A stretch of 64,000 bases of DNA from Kitasatospora sp. NBC_00374 (GCF_041434935.1 NZ_CP107964.1:2232001-2296000); one strand, 5' to 3'; counted from the first letter of the stretch, positions 19,299 through 27,945 are shown. Translations and numbers: made by a program. The notes: generated from the letters alone by a model not told the origin.

Positions 19299-20162
19299 GT
19301 GATCGAGGACTTCCGCGACAGCCTGAACGAGGAGCTGTCCGGGCTCGCCGAACCGCCGCTGGGAGACCTGGTGGGTACGGCCGCGCGCCGCGGCCGCAGC
19401 AGGGTCCGCCGGAACAGAGTGGTCGGTGCGGCCGCCGGGTCGGTCGTCGCCGTCGCCGCCGTCACCGCCCTGCTGCTCGGCCCGCTGGGAGCGGGGCGGG
19501 TGCACACCCCGCCGGTCGCGGCCGGCGGGACGTCCACCGGCCCGACGGTTGCACCGCCGACCGCCCCCGCGACCGCCCCTCCGACCGGAGCGGCAGCCGG
19601 ACCGGACGCCGACGCGTCCGGCGGCCCGCCGACCGAGGAGCCCGTCGTCCAGCCGGTGAACGTCACCGCCACCGCCGTACTCGCCGCCGTCCTCGACGCG
19701 CTGCCGGTCGGGAAGACCGACCACTACGCGGTGAACCCTCCGGTCCTGGGCGCCCAGGTCTATCTGAACACCGGCCGCGGCGCCGGTCTGATCCGGGTCT
19801 TCGTCGGCACCTCGCCCGCCGACCTCTCGGCCTGCGGCAGCCCGTCCAAGCCGGGCTCCGCCGAGCGGCGCACCTGCTTCGCCGACCGCCGCGGCCAGTC
19901 GACGATCGTGGACACCGACGTCGAGGGCAACTGCCTCTCCAGCACCTCGGTGATCAGCGCGCGTGAGGACGGCACGACCGTCCACGTCGTCCTCGGCACC
20001 TGCCTCGCCTGGGACGGCACCGCCAACCCGCCCGGCGTCCCGGCGCTGACCGTCGACCAGGCGGTGGAACTGGCCGGCGACCCGTCGATCGGCGCCCGGA
20101 TGGACCCGGACTTCGTCCAGGTGGCCGACAAGCGCTTCCCCGCGCTGCCGTCCTTCCGCTGA
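19299..20162 (+). CDS. Single-pass membrane protein upstream of a sigma factor
   Basis: 287 residues: a short cytoplasmic N-terminus (MIEDFRDSLNEELSGLAEPP) with a basic RRGRSRVRRNRV stop, one transmembrane helix (about 42-61, VVGAAAGSVVAVAAVTALLL), a Pro/Thr/Ala linker and an extracytoplasmic domain with four cysteines. This layout is common for membrane partners of SigE-family sigma factors in actinobacteria, though no zinc anti-sigma motif is present. GTG 19299 has GGAGG eight bases upstream; a leaderless start at ATG 19188 is possible and would add 37 residues. Placement before the sigma gene suggests co-function. Confidence 0.75.
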   Translation: MIEDFRDSLNEELSGLAEPPLGDLVGTAARRGRSRVRRNRVVGAAAGSVVAVAAVTALLLGPLGAGRVHTPPVAAGGTSTGPTVAPPTAPATAPPTGAAAGPDADASGGPPTEEPVVQPVNVTATAVLAAVLDALPVGKTDHYAVNPPVLGAQVYLNTGRGAGLIRVFVGTSPADLSACGSPSKPGSAERRTCFADRRGQSTIVDTDVEGNCLSSTSVISAREDGTTVHVVLGTCLAWDGTANPPGVPALTVDQAVELAGDPSIGARMDPDFVQVADKRFPALPSFR

Positions 20163-20251
20163 CGCACCGCCACGGCCACCGCCGCCCCGCGCCGCGCGCG
20201 GACCGCGGCACCAGATCTCAGGAACCAACACCCGACCGGGGGGACCGAACG

Positions 20252-20749
20252 GTGCGCGACGACGCCGAGTTCACCGCATTCGCCGAGGCAGCCGCGCTGC
20301 GCCTGCGCCAGATCGCCTACCTGATGTGCCGCGACTGGCACCTCGCCCAGGACCTGACGCAGACCACGCTCACCAAGATGTACGTCGCCTGGAACCGGGT
20401 CAACCGCGGGGACGGCGACCCGTTCATCTACGCCCGCAAGATCCTGCTCAACGCACTGATCGACCACCGGCGCCGGCGCAGCAGCAGCGAACTGACGGCC
20501 GACCAGCTGCCCGAGGCCGCCCGGGCGGCGGACCCGACCGACGTCCGGCTGACGCTGCTCGGCGCGCTCGCCCTGCTGCCCCGCCGCAGCCGTGCGATCG
20601 TCCTGCTGCGCTACTGGGAGGACCACAGCGTGGCGGTCACCGCGGAGATCCTCGGCGTCAAGCCCTCGGTGGTGAAGTCCCAGAGCATGCGCGCGCTCGC
20701 CACACTCCGGGAACACCTCGGCGAGGACCGGGAGTTGCTCTTCGGCTGA
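20252..20749 (+). CDS. SigE-family RNA polymerase sigma factor
   Basis: 165 residues with region 2 (ALRLRQIAYLMCRDWHLAQDLTQ, then YVAWNRV) and region 4 (LPRRSRAIVLLRYWEDHSVAVTAEILG then VKSQSMRALATLREHL), the short ECF layout of actinobacterial SigE-like factors (the TIGR02983 group). It directs RNA polymerase to a small, unidentified promoter set. GTG 20252 follows a GGGGGGACC purine run. It lies 90 bases after the membrane-protein gene and is probably in the same operon. Confidence 0.92.
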   Translation: MRDDAEFTAFAEAAALRLRQIAYLMCRDWHLAQDLTQTTLTKMYVAWNRVNRGDGDPFIYARKILLNALIDHRRRRSSSELTADQLPEAARAADPTDVRLTLLGALALLPRRSRAIVLLRYWEDHSVAVTAEILGVKPSVVKSQSMRALATLREHLGEDRELLFG

Positions 20750-20861
20750 GGGTCCGCCGTGCAGCTTCCCGGAGCGCGTGGCGCCCCGGTCCCACGGCGC
20801 CGGAGTCCGGTCCCGGAATTCCCCTCGTCCGTACCCACCCCGGCGGACTACGGTCGGGCGC

Positions 20862-21584
20862 ATGAACCGATCCGACTACGTGTCCGCCCTCCGTTCCGAG
20901 GGCGCCCGGCTGGCCTCGGCCGCGGCCGGCTCGCTCGCCCGGCCCGTGCCCAGCTGCCCGGGCTGGAACGTCGCCGACCTGCTCGTCCACACCGGCGAGG
21001 TGTACGCGTTCTGGTCCCTGATCGCCTCCGGCGAGCTGACCGACCCGGAGAAGTACGAGGAGCCCGCGCGGCCCGCCGACGACCGGCTGGAGTCCTGGTT
21101 CGGCGAACGGCTGGAGCAGCTCGCGGCCGTCCTGGAACAGCTGGAGCCGACCGAGCCGCGCTGGAGCTGGGCACCGCGCCGGGACGCCGGCTTCATCCAG
21201 CGCCGGATGGCCCAGGAGACGGCCGTGCACTGCCAGGACGCGCTGCTCGCGGCGGGGCGGACCGAGCCGGTCGACCGGGCCCTGGCGGTGGACGGCATCG
21301 ACGAGTTCCTCACGCTGTTCGGCGCGCGGACCGTCCCCGCCGGGCTGCCGGCGGCCGGGGTGCACCTGCACGCCACGGACGGGGACGGCGAGTGGACGGT
21401 CCGCCCGGCCGACGACGGCGCCTGGCAGGTGGTGGCGGAGCACGGCAAGGGCGCAGCCGCCGTCCGCGGCACCGCCTCCGACCTGCTGCTGTGGCTGTGG
21501 AACCGGCGCGGCCAGGAGAGCCTGGAAGTCTTCGGCGACGCCGAGGTGCTGGCGCTGTTCCGCTCCGGGTACGTCCGCGGCTGA
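20862..21584 (+). CDS. Maleylpyruvate isomerase-like mycothiol-dependent protein
   Basis: 240 residues with the DinB/MDMPI-like four-helix N-terminal domain (VPSCPGWNVADLLVHTGEVY, with a putative metal-ligand His, and ETAVHCQDAL carrying another) and a small C-terminal domain ending ASDLLLWLWNRR, typical of actinobacterial family members. Such proteins bind a metal and use or detoxify with mycothiol; most substrates are unknown. TACGGT lies seven bases before ATG 20862, which suggests a leaderless message. Confidence 0.88.
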   Translation: MNRSDYVSALRSEGARLASAAAGSLARPVPSCPGWNVADLLVHTGEVYAFWSLIASGELTDPEKYEEPARPADDRLESWFGERLEQLAAVLEQLEPTEPRWSWAPRRDAGFIQRRMAQETAVHCQDALLAAGRTEPVDRALAVDGIDEFLTLFGARTVPAGLPAAGVHLHATDGDGEWTVRPADDGAWQVVAEHGKGAAAVRGTASDLLLWLWNRRGQESLEVFGDAEVLALFRSGYVRG

Positions 21585-21609
21585 TCCCCCGCCCGCCGCG
21601 GCCGGGCGG

Positions 21610-22056
21610 CTACCAGACCGGCCGCAGCCGCCCGGACGGCGCCAGCCTCAGCAGGTCGTCGCGCAGCTCGCGCAGGCGCTGCTCGCCGAGCACACCGGCC
21701 CACGGCCGGACGGCCTCGGCCGAGGCCTCTTCGGCCGCGCGGGTGCAGGCCCGGCCGCGCTCGGTCAGCACGACGAGCCGGGCCCGGGCGTCGTCCGGAT
21801 GCGGCCGCCGTTCCACGTACCCCTTGCGGACCAGTTCCTCCACCATCTGGCTGGCCGCCTGCTTGGTCACGCCCAGGTGCTCGGCCAGCTCGCCGACGCT
21901 CGCCCCGGCCGGGGCGAGCCGGGCGAAGGCGTAGCCGTGCGCGGGCCGCAGGTCCTCGAAGCCACGGGCCCGGACGCCCTCGTCGATGCTGCGCACGAGG
22001 TCGGCCGCGAGGCCCAGGAGCAGCGGCGGAAGGCTGAGGGCGACGGTCTGGTCCAT
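21610..22056 (-). CDS. MarR-family transcriptional regulator
   Basis: 148 residues with a winged helix (ASVGELAEHLGVTKQAASQMVEELVRKGYVERRPHPDDARARLVVLTERG), the MarR hallmark including the DDARAR wing. It normally binds a palindrome as a dimer and releases it on binding a phenolic or other ligand. The start at 22056 (MDQTVALSL) is chosen because the longer frame to 22125 would run through the palindromic operators. It is divergent from a small cupin gene that it probably controls. Confidence 0.9.
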   Translation of the reverse strand: MDQTVALSLPPLLLGLAADLVRSIDEGVRARGFEDLRPAHGYAFARLAPAGASVGELAEHLGVTKQAASQMVEELVRKGYVERRPHPDDARARLVVLTERGRACTRAAEEASAEAVRPWAGVLGEQRLRELRDDLLRLAPSGRLRPVW

Positions 22057-22088
22057 GGCAGAAGTCTGCCAGTCGGGATTCCACCGGG

Positions 22089-22126
22089 TTGACATATTCG
22101 TCAATCCGCTTGACCATATAGTCAAG
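22089..22126. promoter_or_regulatory. Two tandem MarR-type operator palindromes
   Basis: TTGAC-n6-GTCAA (22089-22104) and CTTGAC-n6-GTCAAG (22109-22126) are perfect palindromes whose centres are 21 bp apart, two helical turns. They lie between the MarR gene and the cupin gene, so one regulator could repress both. Confidence 0.85.
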
Positions 22127-22158
22127 TTACTTGTCTTTCATGTCGCGAGGAGACCGCC

Positions 22159-22530
22159 GTGCCGATCATCCGATCCACCGAGCCCACCATCCACGAGACC
22201 CACGGGGCCCGCTTCGTCTCGTACGCGTCCACCGCCACCGGGAGCACCGAACTCAGCGCCTGGCGCGTGGAACTGGACGCCGGAACCACCGGGGTGGAGC
22301 ACACCGTCTCCCGGGAGGAGGTGTTCCTCGTCCTCACCGGCGCACCGGTCCTCGCCCTCGACGGCGCGCAGGCCGTCCTCACCCCCGGCGACACCGCCGT
22401 CGCCCCCGCGGGCACCCGGCTGTGCATCCACACCACCGACCACCCCGCCACCCTCTGGGTCACCACCAGCACCGGCCTGACGGCCACCCTGCCCGACGGC
22501 TCGGTGATCGCCCCACCGTGGGCCTCCTGA
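22159..22530 (+). CDS. Small cupin-fold protein
   Basis: 123 residues forming one cupin barrel: GVEHTVSREEVFLVLTGAPVLALDG is cupin motif 1 (with H and E ligands) and LTPGDTAVAPAGTRLCIHTTD is motif 2. Function unknown; small cupins of this type are often enzymes or sensors for small molecules. GTG 22159 has GAGGAGA eight bases upstream. Two palindromic operators sit directly before it, so regulation by the divergent MarR protein is likely. Confidence 0.85.
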   Translation: MPIIRSTEPTIHETHGARFVSYASTATGSTELSAWRVELDAGTTGVEHTVSREEVFLVLTGAPVLALDGAQAVLTPGDTAVAPAGTRLCIHTTDHPATLWVTTSTGLTATLPDGSVIAPPWAS

Positions 22531-22586
22531 CACCCACCGCCCGGGGTGTCGTCGCTCCGGCCTCCGGCCCGACCTGGGCGGCAGGC

Positions 22587-23420
22587 TCATCCGGCGAGTT
22601 CTCCGAGCCGGGTCCGCAGGGCTCCCTCCAGTTCGAGGTTGTCGCCCCGGGTGGTGGACTGCAGCAGCTCGGTGATGACAACCAGCTCGGCGAACCGTCC
22701 GCTGCGGCTGTCGAGGAGGTACCCGAGACGCTCGCGGATCCGGGCGGCGGTTTCGGGGACGAGGAGGCTGTAGGCGTACAGGAGGGCGGCGTCGTAGCCG
22801 GCGGGTGCGGCGCCCCAGCCTTCCCAGTCGAGGATGGCGAGCCGGGGACGGGTGAGGTTGGCCCAGTGCAGGTCACCGTGGGCGGTGGACCAGGCGGGGG
22901 CGGCGGTGTCGACGGCGATGCCCAGGTACTTCGGCATGGCTCTGTCCAGGTATGCCTGGCGGACGGCCACCCGGTCACTGGGCACGGCGGCGATGGCGTC
23001 GAGTGCGGTGCTGAGGCCGTCCCACCAGGCGTCGTCCAGGTCCGGCGCCGCCTGCAGGACGGGCTCGTGACTGGTGACGGTGGGGTGGGTGGCCTTGTCG
23101 TACAGCTCCGCCAGGTAGCCGTACTCGCCCTCGGTCCAGGTCCGCCGCCCCCGAAGGCGTGGGCGGGGCACCGCAGAAGGCATCGAGCGCTCGGCCTCCT
23201 GCGGTCCGGTCCAGAGCCTGCCGCCGGCCCTGTGAGCCGGGGCGGACACCACCCGGAGCCAGCCGTCACCGGACGACGTGGCAACCGGGCGGCCGAGCGT
23301 ACGTCCGCGCCAGCCCCATGCTTCACGCGAGCCGATCGGCGTCGCGTCGAGCGCCACTGCCGCGAAGATGTGCATCCCGCGCATCCGCCCGGCAATCTCC
23401 GGCTCAGGTTCCGAGTACAT
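22587..23420 (-). CDS. APH-like phosphotransferase
   Basis: 277 residues. The C-terminal half has the aminoglycoside-phosphotransferase catalytic core: STAHGDLHWANL (catalytic HGDLHxxN) and LAILDWEGWGAAPAGYDAALL (metal-binding DWE). The N-terminal lobe is short and diverged. The natural substrate may be a sugar, amine or peptide side chain. It overlaps the stop of the aldo/keto reductase gene by 17 bases and is the last gene of the peptide/JmjC/AKR/APH operon, so a role in modifying the same product is plausible. Confidence 0.82.
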   Translation of the reverse strand: MYSEPEPEIAGRMRGMHIFAAVALDATPIGSREAWGWRGRTLGRPVATSSGDGWLRVVSAPAHRAGGRLWTGPQEAERSMPSAVPRPRLRGRRTWTEGEYGYLAELYDKATHPTVTSHEPVLQAAPDLDDAWWDGLSTALDAIAAVPSDRVAVRQAYLDRAMPKYLGIAVDTAAPAWSTAHGDLHWANLTRPRLAILDWEGWGAAPAGYDAALLYAYSLLVPETAARIRERLGYLLDSRSGRFAELVVITELLQSTTRGDNLELEGALRTRLGELAG

Positions 23421-24300
23421 CCGTGATCCTTTGCAGCGCGTCCGGAGACAATGGGGGCCGAGCGAGGGCGGCGGCGGCCTGCCTCCAGTGTTCCGGGTTT
23501 CCCGTCGACAGGAGTACGCGCTTGACCCCGGGGGCTGAGGCGACGACGGCCAGGGCTGCCTGTGCGGGTGTGATGCCAGGGCTGATCAGGTCGGACAGCT
23601 CGCGGCTGACCATTCCGGGGAGCTCGCCCCCGTGCAGTGGGGCGGAGGCGAACACCTCCAGTCCTGCTTGCGGGGCCTCGGTCAGCACGCCGTGCCCGTT
23701 GAGGGCTTGGGCGACCGGTGCGAGGTGGACGAGGGAAACGGGGAGCTGGACGGCTCGCAGGTGGTGCTGCCGGCCGCCGGCCTTGGTCGCGAGTTCGAGC
23801 AGGGCTGGCACGTCGAAGAGACGACTGCTGAAGCCCCGCCAGGTCGCCACCCCGTAGGCCCTGACGGCGCGTTGGTTGCACGCCTCCTCGAGGGCCAGGA
23901 AGGCGGTGTAGAGCCGGTCGGCGATCTCGCTCTCGTGGCAGCCGTGTTCCGGGTTGTGCAGGAACACCAGATCGGGTGTGCGGTCGAGCATGCGCTTGCT
24001 GCGCGCGACCTGCCAGGAGATGTAGTCCGGAGCGAGGCAGTGTCCGCGCTCGGCATCATCGGCGGACAGTGCCCTGGCACGCACGCCGGTGCGCTTGGCG
24101 CTGGGCGGGACGAAACCGACCTTGGTGGAGACCCGTAGGTACTGGTAGGCGGCCAGGACGGGGGCGAGCGACGTCTCAGCCCGGCCGCTCTCGTAGTTGG
24201 GTGCTGTGTCCACCCAGTCGGCGCCGTTGGAGGCGGCCATCAATGCGGCCTCGGCCACGTCGAGACAGCGGTAGGTGCCGAGAGCAAGCCGAGCGGTCAT
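23404..24300 (-). CDS. Aldo/keto reductase in small-peptide operon
   Basis: 298 residues with a complete AKR tetrad: D31 and Y36 (WVDTAPNYESG), K60 (VSTKVGF) and H115 (LVFLHNPEHG). It lacks the usual GTK-like C-terminal coenzyme loop and instead ends GVKRVLLSTGNPEHW, so it belongs to a divergent branch. Its ATG overlaps the stop of the JmjC gene by four bases (ATGA), which means coupled translation. Probably it reduces a carbonyl on the product of this operon or on an intermediate; the substrate is not known. Confidence 0.85.
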   Translation of the reverse strand: MTARLALGTYRCLDVAEAALMAASNGADWVDTAPNYESGRAETSLAPVLAAYQYLRVSTKVGFVPPSAKRTGVRARALSADDAERGHCLAPDYISWQVARSKRMLDRTPDLVFLHNPEHGCHESEIADRLYTAFLALEEACNQRAVRAYGVATWRGFSSRLFDVPALLELATKAGGRQHHLRAVQLPVSLVHLAPVAQALNGHGVLTEAPQAGLEVFASAPLHGGELPGMVSRELSDLISPGITPAQAALAVVASAPGVKRVLLSTGNPEHWRQAAAALARPPLSPDALQRITDVLGT

Positions 24301-25484
24301 TGCCAACCCCCGATCGCGGCGACCTGGCCGTCGACCAGCTCCGTTACGAGGCCGGCCACCTGCGCGAGGGTGATGTCTGCGGCCTGCGCGAGATCGGCGA
24401 GCCGGTGGCTTCTCCCGTCGGCGAGGAGCGCGAGGAGTGGCTCGGCCTTGGCCGCGAACGTCCACTGCTCGCCGCCGGCGGTCAACCGGACGGCGCCCTC
24501 TGGTCCAGCCGCGAGCGAGGGCCGCGTGGTGACGAGACGCACCCGCAGGTCCGCTTCTGGCGGAGCCGCCGTGATGTGCGGCAGAGACGGAACGAGCCTG
24601 GCCCGCTCAGTGGCGTCGCGGGCTGAGGAGAACCGTGTGATCAGGTCCGCGCTCTCCAACTCGGCGGCGACGAGTTTGCCGATGGTGTCGAGGAAGGCCC
24701 GCTGCTCCTCGGCGGTGCCGAAGCGCGGGATGTCCGCCCGGACGGCCTCGTGAGCGCGCAGGATCTCCGACAGCCAGGTGACCAGGTCGGCACCCGTGGT
24801 GCTCTGCAGTCCGCACGTGACGTGCAGCGAGTGCTGGCCCTCCGAGGCAGCGACGGCGTGCCACCAGCCCCGAGGCAGGTAGAGCACGTCGCCGGCGGTC
24901 AGCACCAGGTCGGCGACGGGCTTCTCCTGCGGCGGCGCGGGCATGTCGACATCGCGGTGCATGGGCGCGGTACGGGTCGGTCCATAGATGCGCCAGCGCT
25001 TCGCGCCGTCGAGCTGGACGACCACCACGTCGTGATCGTCCCAGTGGACGCCGAATCCCTCGGTACTGGTCCAGGAGGCGTACAGGTTGACCTGCACGCC
25101 GGTTCGCAGCCAGCGCTCCAGTTGACCGGCCAGAGCGCCGATTCCGGGGTGGAGTTCGTCGACGGCGTCCAGGACCAGCGTGGCTCCTTCGGCGAGCCGC
25201 TTGTGCAGCTCGGCGGGCTGGAGCTGGTTCCAGACTGTGCTTCGCCGGGTGACGATGGGGCGCGAGTACATGTGCGCCGGCACCTGCTCCCCACCGGCGG
25301 CGAGTCGGAAGCGAGGGGGTTCGAACCGGTGATGGGTCAGGATGGCGTTGAGGTCATCCCAGTTCATCAGTTCGGTGAGTGACACGGCATCGCCGCGTGC
25401 GACCTTGAAGCTGCGGCCGAGCGTCCGGGCGAGGAAGTCATCCCCGCCCAGACGCTCAACCACCGAGAACTGCTCGGCGGTCAT
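24297..25484 (-). CDS. JmjC/Cupin_4-type 2-oxoglutarate oxygenase
   Basis: 395 residues. The JmjC barrel has the iron triad HWD (H147, D149) and distal H209 in LYLPRGWWHAV, plus the dimerisation and winged-helix region seen in ribosomal oxygenases (YcfD, MINA53 type). Known relatives hydroxylate Arg or His side chains of ribosomal proteins, and some act on peptide natural products. It starts 11 bases after the stop of a 46-codon peptide gene and is coupled to the AKR downstream, so the adjacent peptide is a candidate substrate. The start ATG 25484 has only a weak ribosome site. Confidence 0.88.
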   Translation of the reverse strand: MTAEQFSVVERLGGDDFLARTLGRSFKVARGDAVSLTELMNWDDLNAILTHHRFEPPRFRLAAGGEQVPAHMYSRPIVTRRSTVWNQLQPAELHKRLAEGATLVLDAVDELHPGIGALAGQLERWLRTGVQVNLYASWTSTEGFGVHWDDHDVVVVQLDGAKRWRIYGPTRTAPMHRDVDMPAPPQEKPVADLVLTAGDVLYLPRGWWHAVAASEGQHSLHVTCGLQSTTGADLVTWLSEILRAHEAVRADIPRFGTAEEQRAFLDTIGKLVAAELESADLITRFSSARDATERARLVPSLPHITAAPPEADLRVRLVTTRPSLAAGPEGAVRLTAGGEQWTFAAKAEPLLALLADGRSHRLADLAQAADITLAQVAGLVTELVDGQVAAIGGWQ

Positions 25485-25495
25485 TGGGGCAGCCG

Positions 25496-25636
25496 TCAGT
25501 CGTTGGTGTCGGTACGGCCGGTGGAGCCGCCGTCCGAGGGCTGCTCGCCGCGCGAGCGGGCCGCGGCGACCTTGGTGCGGGAGACGAGCAGGCCGTCGCC
25601 CTCCAGCTCGGTGCTGGTGCTGAGGTTCTCGGGCAT
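25496..25636 (-). CDS. 46-residue peptide heading the JmjC operon (candidate RiPP precursor)
   Basis: The peptide reads MPENLSTSTELEGDGLLVSR at its start, continues through TKVAAARSRGEQ, and ends in a Gly/Ser/Thr/Asp-rich tail. It has no Cys or Trp. AAGGAGGG four bases before the ATG is one of the strongest ribosome sites in the window, so it is translated. It has no signal peptide or membrane segment. Position at the head of an oxygenase/reductase/kinase-like operon fits a modified-peptide precursor, with Arg, Lys, Ser and Thr as possible sites. A small regulatory or binding protein is the alternative. Confidence 0.65.
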   Translation of the reverse strand: MPENLSTSTELEGDGLLVSRTKVAAARSRGEQPSDGGSTGRTDTND

Positions 25637-25832
25637 TGCGCCCTCCTTCGGGTACGTGGAGCCTGGCCGGTTGCCGGGCTCCGGTGGTATTTGCGGCACG
25701 AGTTGCCCAGTGGGAACGGGCGCCATCACCGCGCCTGCAGGTGCCTGCGCCGCTCGTCTGGAGATCGGCGTGAGCTGTGCTGCAGGGGTCCCCGACACCA
25801 CGGGCCAGTCTCGTCGGAGCCAGCGGCGTCGA

Positions 25833-25863
25833 TCCCTCCCCGGCCTCGGTCGGGCGGGAGGGA
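25833..25863. terminator. Hairpin between the HATPase and peptide genes
   Basis: TCCCTCCC (25833-25840) pairs with GGGAGGGA (25856-25863). It is 26 bases beyond the HATPase stop, so it probably ends that leftward transcript. GTTTTGTT follows on the other strand. Confidence 0.6.
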
Positions 25864-25888
25864 CGTTTTGTTCGGTTGGATTGCCCGA

Positions 25889-26353
25889 TCAGATCGTGCG
25901 GGCCAGACCGGCGCGGCGATGTTCGGCCGTGAGCGCAGGCTCAGACGGCCCGCCGCTCGGCGCCGGCCGCGGGCTGATGTTCAGCTCGGCCCAGGCCTTC
26001 TTGCCGCGCGGGGTGGGGCTGCTGCCATGGCATCGGGCGAGCGCCTCCACCAGGAAGAGACCGCGCCCGCTGGTGTCCTCCCTGTCGGCGACACCAGGTG
26101 CCGGGACTTGAGGACTGGCGTCGTACACCTCGATGAGCAGACGGTCGCGGCTGGCGTGAACCGCGATGGTCACGAGATCCCCACCAGCGTGGATCACCGA
26201 GTTCGTTACCAACTCGGAGACCACTACCGCGACATCGCCCGCCGTCTCCTCGTCGAGCCGTATCCCCCAAGCACGGAGGGCGGCCAACACCCTGCGGCGT
26301 AGGGGAGCGACGATCGAGGGACTGGCGGGAACAACGAACCATGCGGCAGGCAT
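25889..26353 (-). CDS. ATP-binding protein of the anti-sigma-factor kinase fold
   Basis: 154 residues with one HATPase_c_2 domain: VVVSELVTNSVIHAG is the N box, LLIEVYDASP the G1 box, and GRGLFLVEALA the G2 box. Streptomycetes carry dozens of such RsbW-like proteins, usually beside an XRE regulator. ATG 26353 follows GAGGAG six bases upstream. The gene is divergent from the XRE-TPR regulator, with a short palindrome between them. Confidence 0.88.
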   Translation of the reverse strand: MPAAWFVVPASPSIVAPLRRRVLAALRAWGIRLDEETAGDVAVVVSELVTNSVIHAGGDLVTIAVHASRDRLLIEVYDASPQVPAPGVADREDTSGRGLFLVEALARCHGSSPTPRGKKAWAELNISPRPAPSGGPSEPALTAEHRRAGLARTI

Positions 26354-26513
26354 AGCGGTCTCCTCGGCGTGTGGGTGTGGTTCCGTGACGCACAGGAAGC
26401 TGAGCCCCGGATCTGAAGCCACCCAGGCGCAGGAAGAGGCATCTGCAGCCGAGTTGTCCCGGCGCTTGGGCGACTGATGATTAGTCAACCGCGAAGCGCT
26501 CACCAACGGTACG

Positions 26514-26524
26514 GTGGTGACCAC
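26514..26524. promoter_or_regulatory. Short palindrome in front of the XRE-TPR gene
   Basis: GTGGT-G-ACCAC is an 11-bp inverted repeat just upstream of TATACG (26533-26538), a possible -10 element. It may be an operator for the regulator it precedes. Confidence 0.4.
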
Positions 26525-26565
26525 ACAGAGTGGTATACGAGGTTTACAGCCCGGATCGGGGGATC

Positions 26566-27918
26566 GTGGCCGCGCAGAAGGAACCCAATGACAGGCTTCG
26601 GGATGCGATCTCAGCAACCAACTGGACCTACGAGGCCCTCGCGTCCGCCGTCCGCCGGGTAGCTGCCGAGAACGGCGAGACTCTGCGTACCAACAAGTCG
26701 GCCGTCGCCCACTGGATCGACGGAGCCCGCCCCTCAGGCCAGGTCGGCCAATACCTTGCTGAAGCCCTGTCCCGCCGGGCGGGACGATCGGTCACCCTCG
26801 TCGAGATCGGCCTCGCGGCAGCCGAGGAGTCCCTTGCCGCCAGCGCCGACCCAGTGCTCGCCGCCACAAACCTGGGCCGCGCCGACGTCGACCGCCGGCG
26901 CTTCCTCGCCGTCGCGGCGTTCACCGCCGCCGGGGTTGCGATGCCCCTGAGCTACGACCACGAAGCCGTCTCCCGCCTCCTGCGAGCGCGCGCAGGTGTG
27001 AGCCTGGCGGGTGAGGCAGAGGTCGAGGTTGTCCGTCAGATCACCGCCGTCTTCAGCGCGGCAGACGAACGCCTTGGGGGCGGCCACGGTCTCACCACCG
27101 TGACTGCTTATCTTGCCGACACCGCCGCGCCGATGCTCAGCGGGCGCTTTCCGAGTGAGAAGGTCCGGCGACAAGCCTTCGGCGCGGTCGCCGAACTCGC
27201 CTACCTCGCAGGTTGGAAACACCACGACCTAGGCCAGGAAGGCGCTGCCCAGCACTACTACCAGGTGGGTTACCAGCTCGCTTGCGAGGCGGATCCGAAG
27301 GGCCATGCCGGCTGGATGATGCGGGCACTTGCCCACCAAGCCCTGAGCCTGAAGCAGCCTCACCACTGCGTCGATCTCATCGAAAACGCACTCGGCCGGA
27401 GCCTCGGCCACGTCGACGGCCAGACCGAAGCCCTGCTGCACATCACCCACGCTCGCGCGTACGCAGCCACCGGAGAAAAGACAGCCGCCGCGAAAGCCCT
27501 CCTTGCCGCCGAAGATGCCCTGACGAGGCACACCGAACCGCAGCCCAGCTTCTCCCTGGTCAGCGGACCCGCCGCCGGTACCGTCGCCAGCCACACCGCC
27601 AGGACCCTCACGGACCTCTCCGATCACGTCGGCACCGAGCAACAACACCGGGCCGCTCTCGTCCGCTGGGACGCCGAGAAATACCGACGCGTCCACGTGC
27701 TCACGTACGCCGACCTCGGAGACAGCCTCGCTGCGCAGACGCGCGCCGACGAGGCCATTGCGACCTGGAGCCAGGCCATGGACCTCATGGAAGGTATGTC
27801 CTCGGACCGCACCAGAAAGGCCGTCTCCTCCATCAGACCCAGCCTGGCGATCTACCGTGGACGCGGAGTTCCAGGGGCGGCCGAGCTGGAACGTCGAGCC
27901 CGAGACGCCCTGATCTGA
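26566..27918 (+). CDS. XRE-type regulator with TPR domain
   Basis: About 450 residues. The N-terminal helix-turn-helix reads NWTYEALASAVRRVAAENG then TNKSAVAHWIDGARP; the rest is helical repeats (QEGAAQHYYQVGYQLA, QPHHCVDLIENALGR and others), the layout of streptomycete regulators that bind a ligand or peptide in a TPR groove. A FLAVAAFTAAGVAMP stretch near residues 112-127 resembles a buried hydrophobic helix of this group. GTG 26566 has a GGGGGA site; GTG 26530 is in frame upstream. It is 27 bases from a Nudix gene that it may be co-transcribed with. Confidence 0.85.
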   Translation: MAAQKEPNDRLRDAISATNWTYEALASAVRRVAAENGETLRTNKSAVAHWIDGARPSGQVGQYLAEALSRRAGRSVTLVEIGLAAAEESLAASADPVLAATNLGRADVDRRRFLAVAAFTAAGVAMPLSYDHEAVSRLLRARAGVSLAGEAEVEVVRQITAVFSAADERLGGGHGLTTVTAYLADTAAPMLSGRFPSEKVRRQAFGAVAELAYLAGWKHHDLGQEGAAQHYYQVGYQLACEADPKGHAGWMMRALAHQALSLKQPHHCVDLIENALGRSLGHVDGQTEALLHITHARAYAATGEKTAAAKALLAAEDALTRHTEPQPSFSLVSGPAAGTVASHTARTLTDLSDHVGTEQQHRAALVRWDAEKYRRVHVLTYADLGDSLAAQTRADEAIATWSQAMDLMEGMSSDRTRKAVSSIRPSLAIYRGRGVPGAAELERRARDALI

Positions 27919-27945
27919 CATCACCTCGTCCATGAAGGGACTGCC

